In this document: in pieces, positions 34,501 to 39,960 of the stretch
Position numbering within the stretch: the stretch's first letter is position 1
Layout: each line of letters opens with the position of its first letter
Source of the DNA: Thoreauomyces humboldtii
Taxonomy: Eukaryota > Chytridiomycota > Chytridiomycetes > Spizellomycetales > Powellomycetaceae
Direction of reading: 5' to 3'
DNA length: 39,960 bases
Assembly (NCBI GenBank): GCA_027596035.1
Contig: JADGJA010000121.1
Location: 1 to 39,960, forward strand
The notes under the pieces: generated by a model
Told to the model about the DNA's origin: nothing
Databases searched by the model: none
Seen by the model: only the letters and a program-made list of their open reading frames with translations
Program-made: the position numbers and the translations under genes

Positions 34501-37500
34501 GTTCGAGGCTTCCTCATCTTGCTTATACAGCAGAGTGTACTCAGCGCACGCGTCGTGCAGGAACTGCTGGTGCCTGCTGGGCGTCGTCAATGTCGCGTCC
34601 GCTTGCTCCCAGAGCGTTGCAGTAGTTGGCAGCAGTTGGGTCGCGATGTTGGCCAAGTCTGCCGGTACCACAGCTTGGTACTGGACCACGACGCCTTTCG
34701 AGGCGAGCAGGGCGCTCCAGTCCGCGCCTCCGGCGGCGGCGATGACGATGTCGTATGGAATGTCCTGCGCGAAACCACTCGAAAGGCACTGGTCCGGGTC
34801 GATGACAGTGCTGCGGAGCGTTTCGTGGCGCGACGAAGCAACAGCGTACTCGCAACCCGCGAGAGACACGTCGGCAACAGTGTATTCGACGTGGATCCCT
34901 TGGGTTTTGAGCTCGACCAGAGTTTTGCCAAGCGCGACGACCACAGGGTGGAAACCCCGACCGAACTCGAGGATTCTGACACTTCGGCGTGTAGATGCGA
35001 GGTCAGATTGGCGCAGAAGCTCTTTGATGACCAGCGGGATGTTGGCAAGGGCGCTGCCGATCACGGTCTCCCGAACTGCCCGTGCGAGAGAGGCCTCGTT
35101 TGCGGCCAGCTTCGCTGCCCAAGAAACCTGGTCGGCGGTTGCGCTTATGATTTTGTCCAGAATGCGCCTGGGGTACACATCGGCCCGCAGCCCCGTTTCG
35201 GGAGACCAACGCGCTGCGCGGCATTCGTCACGCAACCGCGTTTTGTCCTCGTCGTCGTTGAAGCGATCGAGGAGGTCGGCGAGGAAACCGTACGTCTCTT
35301 TGAGAACGTGGTGATGATTTTTCCTCGCGTTCTCCATGTCGTGCTGTCCGACGAGGGCCAGGTCACGAGGGGCAGACAGGAACGTCGAGGGCTGCCAGGC
35401 GGTGGTAAGTCGGTACGGACTGTGGACCGAGGGAAGACGCAGGGTTTCGGCACTGGGAACCGCCTCAAGGCGCATGTTGTCCAGCGTGAGGATCACCCGC
35501 CAGGAGCTGGCCTGCACTACTTCGTAGTCCACGACGACATGGGTCGCGGCCCACTCCACGACCGTAGTGCGGATCCAAAGGTCGCCCTGGAGGAGCTGGC
35601 GCATGTCGTCCTCGGCATCCCATCTAATTACCCGGCCGACGCGGCTAGGCAGAAACACCAGCGGAGTGGCGAACTCTTTGGACTGAAAGTCGATCATTGT
35701 GGCAAATGCGGTTTGGATAATGCTGTCGAGAACTGAAGCAAAATGTTGCGGTTAGCATGACTGGCGACCAGCACCTTATTAGCTGGAGCACGTACTCGCA
35801 GGATGGACAACATAACCTCCGTCGAGCAGCTCTTGCGCCGACTCTGGGATGGAGATGTGAGTGTAAAAGCTGCCGTCTGCCTCGTGCACGCTCTGCACGA
35901 GGTTGCTGAAGTGCTCAGCATATTGGAAGTCAACCGGGAGCGCCTTGTAGAACGCGTCGGCAGTGAGGGAGAGCGATCTGCTACCGAGGCTATCGACGAT
36001 GGCGGAGAAGTCAGCGTGGCGTACGCGGCGGTCCTTGCGTGGCTGAGAAAGAAAGTCCCCGCACGCGTGCGTGGTGTCGAATACGAGTCCTGCGCGATCG
36101 TAAGCATTGTTGACCGAGCTCTGGAAAGAGAAAAAAGGGGCATCGACCTTCAGCCCGACGTAGAGGAGCTCGCCCTCGGTTTCGGGAATGACGAGCGCCT
36201 TGCGGAACTCCAGGTTCGTGATGACGGTGGCCCCCCGCTGGAACATGGCGTCCATGTATCTGTTGAGCATGCGAGATCAGTTCTTGGTCCAGTGGTGTCC
36301 ATGCAAACCGAGACTTACCCAGCCCCAGGGAAGATGACCGCGTTCATGATGCGGTGACCGCGCAACGACGGATGAGAAGCCACGTGCAGGTTGAATAAAG
36401 GTTCACCCAGCGGCAAGGCTGGGGCACGGTTGCGGTGGGCGACACTGGCCGGACTCTCAACAGAACACAGGATTTTCTGATATGGGTATGGTGGGAGCTG
36501 CATCCTCTCCAGAGCTGCTGATGCTCCTCCCGTGACCTGGGCAAGGAGGTTGAAGTCGAGCGAGTTGGCGCCCGCACAAACCAGCTCTCCGAGGCCGGCG
36601 AGTACGCTGACGTCCTCCGCCTTGTTCTGAGCCGGCGTTTTCGGGTTGGGGCGGCGGACAAGAGTGATGGCCGGAGCGCCGCTTTCGTCGATGTACGCGC
36701 GGAGGACCGGATGCGGGGCCACTTCGACGAAAATCAGATTAGCGGCGCCGTGCTCCTCGAGGATTGCGTCCATCGCTTGACGGAAGTAGACGGGCTGGCG
36801 AATGTTGTCCCAACAGTAAGCCTGAAGCGCAAAAGTTAGCTGGGGCGTTCACACAACAATCGACCGCCGCCGCGTACTTGCCTCGTCGAAGTCGCGAGCG
36901 AGCCAGGTCGCGTCTACCGTCGACATGATCGGGATGTCGCCCTTGACGGCTGGCCGACTGGTAAACACAGGCGACACCAAACGTTTGAATGTGCCCTCCG
37001 CAGAGTTCATCAACGGCGTATGGAATGCGCACGACACTCGCAGTTTCCTTGCGAGGATGCTTTTCCTGGAGGCGGCTTGCACGATGGCGTCGATCAGCGA
37101 CTCCTCACCGGCGACGGTGACAGAACCCGTCGAATTGCAGGCGGCGACCCATAGTCCCGAGTCGACGCCGGCGGTGGTAAGGCAACGTTTGATGAGGAAT
37201 CCAGCACGCTTTTCGTTGCAGGATAGCGCAGCCATGACGCCGTTGCCCTCTACGATTTCCATACTTGCGGCGCGACCAAAAGCGATTTCCATTGCGGCAT
37301 CGCGGGTTACGCAGCCCGCCGCATATCCCATCGCGATCTCGCCGATGCTGAATGAAAAAAAAGTGTGCGAAAAGTGAGCTTCGGCTCTGCGAGCAGCGTC
37401 AGCAACTCAAATGGATGAACGTTACCTGTGACCCACGACAAGGTGGAACTCCAGTCCCATGCTCCGGATCAGATCCGTCAGAGCAATCTGGAACATCACT

Positions 37501-39738
37501 AGCGAGACGACGACGGCCTGAACCGGCCACATTCCGTTCGCCGCCAGACGGCAGGTGCTTCCGGGCAAGAATAGCCCAGTCTCTTCGAGGAACGATCGCC
37601 CGCTGTGGTGCCGCTGGTATAAGCTGTCCATCTCCTCGATGCTCTTGCGGAAGCTCGGGAAGGCGGCCGAAAGCTCCCGGCCCATGACGACATGCTGAGG
37701 GCCCTGACCCGAGAAGACCAAGCACACCTTTTTGGGCTTGCCATCTCCAGCGACAGGTTGCGAGAACCGTGCGGTGAGGATGTTGGATGCAACCGCCCAA
37801 GAGCGGTGGGTGTGGCCGCGAGCCTGGCGACCCATTTCGCGGGAGAGCGACGAAAGCAACCTCTCGTCGGTGATGTCGAGGTACTCCTTCTGAACAGTCG
37901 CAGTGAACCTGGCCATCGAAGCAGTACTGTTCGTGCCGATGACGAACAGCTTCTTGGCTGAGCCGAGCGCGTTGGCGGCTTCGGCAGCGGCAGGGGTGGA
38001 CGAAGTCGCCACCGACGCCGCCGCATTACCGGCGGGAAGGCGGAGCGAGGGAGGAGAGAGGAGCACGACGTGAGCGTTGGAGCCGCCCACGCCGAAAGAC
38101 GAGATCGAGGTAACGAATGTTCCGTCGGGGGCGGCCATTTCCGGCGTCATGTCCTCGACCTCGGTCTGGACGGTCAGGCGGTACTTTTCGAAGAAGATCT
38201 TCGGGTTTGGGTCTTCGAACCGGATGTTGGGGAGAAGTTGGCGGTGCTCGAACATTAAGCAGACTTTCATGAGACTGGCCACGAAACTGCAGCCCTCCAT
38301 GTGGCCGACGTTGGCCTTGATGCTTCCGATTCTGAAGCCATTCAGGAGAAGAAAAAACCCCGAATGGTGAGCGTTTCCGTTCATATGCCAGAATAGCAGT
38401 AGCTGTACTTACCGAGTGAATTCCTCGGGCGTTTTGTCGGCCGAAAAGATCTCGCCGATTTCGTTGGCTTCAATGGGGTCCCCGACCTTGGTCCCGGTGG
38501 CATGAAGTTCCACGAACATGGCGTCTTTTGGTCGACGGCCGGCCCGTTCGTACGCGGTGCGGATCACCTCCCCCTGCCGCGCAGCGTTCGGCATGGTCAG
38601 ACTGGTTCCCTTACCGTTAGCGTTGATAGCCGTTCCTGCAATCACGGCATAGACGTGGTCGCCGTCCTTCTCGGCGAGGTCCAGACGCTTGATCATGAAG
38701 GCGCCGAACCCTTCGGATCTGATGGTACAACGGTGCCAAAGTGGCGGTCAAGATGAGTAACATGTGCAGGATCGGTCGTTCTTGAGTGTAACGCACCGGA
38801 CATAGCCATCAGCCTTGGCGTCGAACGACTTGCAGGAGCCAGTCGGGGACAAGACTCCCAACTTGGAGAGGAGGATGTGGTGCTCGGGATTGACACTCTG
38901 GCTGGCGCCTGCATAGCAGAAAGAAAGAAGAAAACCACAACAAAGACTGTCAGTCACGAGCAGCACCAACGGGGTCGCCTTCGGCAGGGTAGCGGTCCTA
39001 ACCGATGATCAAGGCCTGCGTGATATCGTTGCACTCAATGGCGTGGACAGCGAGTTGCAGGGCCGTAGCGGAGGCAGAGCACGCTAGGTACGGAAAGCAG
39101 AAGATAAGGTCAAGGGTGGAGACTTCCGTCGCGCACTGTCATCTACGAATATGTTGTTTACCTGTGTCGACAAATAGGGAGGGCCCAGATAGATCAAAGT
39201 GGTACGAGATCTTGTTTGCACGGTGCGAGACCATGCGGCCGATGGCATGGTTGTCGCCGTAAACGTTGGGGTCTGCTGGCAGCTCGTCGACGGAGAGAAG
39301 CAGCTGGGCACAGTACACCCCGGTTTTGGACCCGCGGTATGCGGTGCCCGAGTCCTGCAAGGCTTGGTGCGCTGCCTCGAGACTGAGGCGGATCGAGGGG
39401 TCTAGGACATGCGCTTCGTTCGGCGAGATGCCAAACTCCAAAGAGTCGAAACGCTCAATCTCGGAAACGAAACCACCGCGAGTCATGCACATTCGTCCGG
39501 GATCGGTCTTGGTGCCTGAAAACCATCATTGATTGTTGGAGAAAAAACCGCGGTCGTGGGAGTCCTTCATCAGGTTCATGAAGTGCTCACCATGAAATGT
39601 GTCGCGATTCCAGCGCGACGCAGGGATGTCTTGGACGGCATCGCCTTTTGATCTGAGTAGCTGGTAGAGGTCGTCTTTGGAGTTGCAGCCTCCAGGGAAG
39701 CGCATTCCAAGGCCAATGATGGCAATCTTGGGGGACAT
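26948..39738 (-). CDS. Polyketide synthase-NRPS hybrid (HR-PKS-C-A-T-C-T)
   Basis: This is a multi-exon megasynthase, predicted 3913 aa, in the order KS-AT-DH-MT-ER-KR-ACP-C-A-T-C-T. The start ATG at 39738 gives a normal KS N-terminus (IAIIGLGMRFPGG). The KS triad (DTACSAS, HATGT, NVGHMEG), AT GHSIGE, DH HxxxxxxxxPGAGY with HPAILDS, KR YGAAQ, ACP GLDS and both HHxxxD motifs are visible. Fifteen exons sum to 11742 coding bases and end in TGA at 26950-26948. The protein would iteratively build a reduced polyketide, then amidate it with one amino acid chosen by its A domain. The C-terminal C domain has no A domain after it and the last carrier lacks its serine, which suggests transfer to another protein. 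The gene is convergent with the NRPS, about 3.1 kb away. Confidence 0.95.
28560..31929 (-). other. PKS-NRPS: first NRPS module, C-A-T
   Basis: The C domain accepts the polyketide from the ACP and has HHVVIDAMS, with the catalytic His and Asp kept. The A domain has YTSGSSGTPKG, WFDGSLIE, AYGPTE, YRTGDLC, GRKDDQVKLRG and NGKLD. Its binding-pocket residues read D G I S L G A L I by alignment to GrsA; I cannot assign the substrate. The carrier has TGLHS with Ser3328 intact. This module makes the polyketide-amino acid amide. The A-domain introns (29920-29999 at PK, 29455-29532 at PT|E) are not at the positions used in the neighbouring NRPS. Confidence 0.88.
29455..39590 (-). other. The 14 introns of the PKS-NRPS gene
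   Basis: Introns (low-high coordinates, transcribed right to left): 39516-39590, 39084-39161, 38909-39002, 38719-38796, 38332-38412, 37348-37425, 36822-36881, 36260-36318, 35733-35795, 33677-33746, 32548-32625, 32049-32125, 29920-29999, 29455-29532. Several split catalytic motifs: DT|ACSAS in the KS, GH|SIGE in the AT, PGAG|YMD in the DH, GPT|E in the A domain. The intron at 36822-36881 has a GC donor (GAG|GCAAGT) and is the only non-GT donor in either gene. The intron at 29455-29532 is 78 bp without a stop, so it reads through if ignored. All others are GT-AG; the intron at 38909-39002 has a weak GTTAGG donor. Confidence 0.9.
31930..36459 (-). other. PKS-NRPS: DH, degenerate MT, degenerate ER, KR and ACP
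   Basis: The DH has its catalytic His in LRGHRIMN before PGAGY and its Asp in HPAILDS, so it looks functional. The methyltransferase region (about 35430-34450) has ILEFGRGFHP where a SAM site would read E-x-G-x-G-T-G, so C-methylation is doubtful. The ER region keeps its fold signature (EFAGIVDAVG, GDRVMG), but its NADPH loop, spliced across 33677-33746, reads AGSSMSGFA instead of a GGVG-type motif, so it is probably inactive in cis. The KR has GGCSELG for the nucleotide loop, Lys in HAKLGAL, FSSIVS and Tyr in AYGAAQ; the usual Asn after the Tyr is Gln. The ACP has Ser2264 in GLDS. Expected chain: ketoreduced and dehydrated, not fully saturated unless a separate ER helps. Confidence 0.8.
36460..39738 (-). 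other. PKS-NRPS: ketosynthase and acyltransferase
   Basis: The KS (about residues 1-430) has Cys169 in DTACSAS plus the two catalytic histidines in HATGT and NVGH, so it should be able to condense. It is encoded by six short exons. An Ala/Ser-rich linker follows. The AT (about 540-850) has the substrate-entry motif GQGPQ, nucleophile Ser636 in GHSIGE and AFHTPLM, the AFH form associated with malonyl-CoA. This pair loads malonyl units and extends the chain iteratively, as expected for a fungal highly reducing PKS. Confidence 0.9.
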
Positions 39739-39960
39739 GACGGAATCGAGGGGGGGTGGGCCAAATCAGAATGGCAGGAAAAAGGCAAAAGCTCGCAGCG
39801 GAAGGTGCTCATCTCTCAGCCTTTTACTGACGCTTTCCCGTCGCATATTATTCAGACAGACAGTGGCCCTACTGGCTTGCAATGGCTCCTCTCATTGGGA
39901 CATGCAAAGAAAATTCCGCAAAACGGCGATGCTGGGAGACGGAGGAGGAGGGAGGCGGGC
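39739..39960 (-). promoter_or_regulatory. Upstream region of the PKS-NRPS gene
   Basis: Only 222 bp upstream of the ATG are in the window. On the coding strand an AT-rich TATA-like AATAATAT sits at about 39852-39845, roughly 107 bp before the start. The last 30 bases before the ATG are pyrimidine-rich (CCCACCCCCCCTC). An ATG at 39812 opens another frame of 78 codons that overlaps the main start. If the transcript begins upstream of it, this would act as an upstream ORF and could lower translation. Confidence 0.35.

Noticed and set aside
34375..35736. 453-codon plus-strand ORF
   Set aside because: It lies fully antisense to the DH-MT-ER part of the PKS-NRPS, has no domain, and is a by-product of the GC-rich codon use of the real gene.
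1..39960. CRISPR array, insertion sequence, terminal inverted repeats or origin
   Set aside because: I saw no regularly spaced repeats, transposase motifs or paired terminal repeats while reading both strands.

Overview
The window is fungal nuclear DNA dominated by two very large, intron-rich biosynthetic genes that face each other tail to tail. The evidence for a fungus is the short spliceosomal introns (58 to 94 bp, mostly GTAAGT- or GTGAGT-like donors, CAG/TAG/AAG acceptors), the absence of operon features, and the megasynthase architecture. The exact lineage cannot be fixed from sequence alone. A basidiomycete or another intron-rich fungus is plausible.

Region 1-405 is the leader of the first gene: a (CTG)13 microsatellite, short AACC repeats and a pyrimidine-rich stretch. 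Region 406-23839 (+) is a six-module non-ribosomal peptide synthetase (22 exons, 21 introns, predicted 7351 aa). Its order is [C-remnant]-A1-T1 / C1-A2-T2-E1(degenerate) / C2-A3-T3a-T3b / C3-A4-T4 / C4-A5-T5-E2 / C5-A6-T6-TE. Region 23840-26947 is a 3.1 kb gap with no gene I can support. It holds unidentified short ORFs, a purine-rich tract, and an AT-rich patch with a mitochondrial-type tRNA-Trp(CCA) fragment. Region 39738-26948 (-) is a highly reducing type PKS-NRPS hybrid (15 exons, 14 introns, one of them GC-AG, predicted 3913 aa). Its order is KS-AT-DH-MT(degenerate)-ER(degenerate)-KR-ACP-C-A-T-C-T(Ser to Lys). Region 39739-39960 is its upstream sequence.

The two proteins look like parts of one split assembly line. 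The PKS-NRPS would build a reduced polyketide, attach one amino acid, and end in a spare C domain with no A domain behind it and a dead carrier. The NRPS begins with an A domain preceded only by what looks like the tail of a C domain, and it ends in a thioesterase. If the spare C domain acts in trans on T1, the product would be a polyketide-capped (lipo)peptide with up to seven amino acids, released by the thioesterase. This is inference from domain order.

The splice models are supported by exact frame closure (22056 and 11742 coding bases, both divisible by three) and by restoration of core motifs across junctions. All 21 introns of the NRPS fall at a few recurring positions within its repeated domains, so the modules were probably duplicated with their introns inside the fungal lineage.
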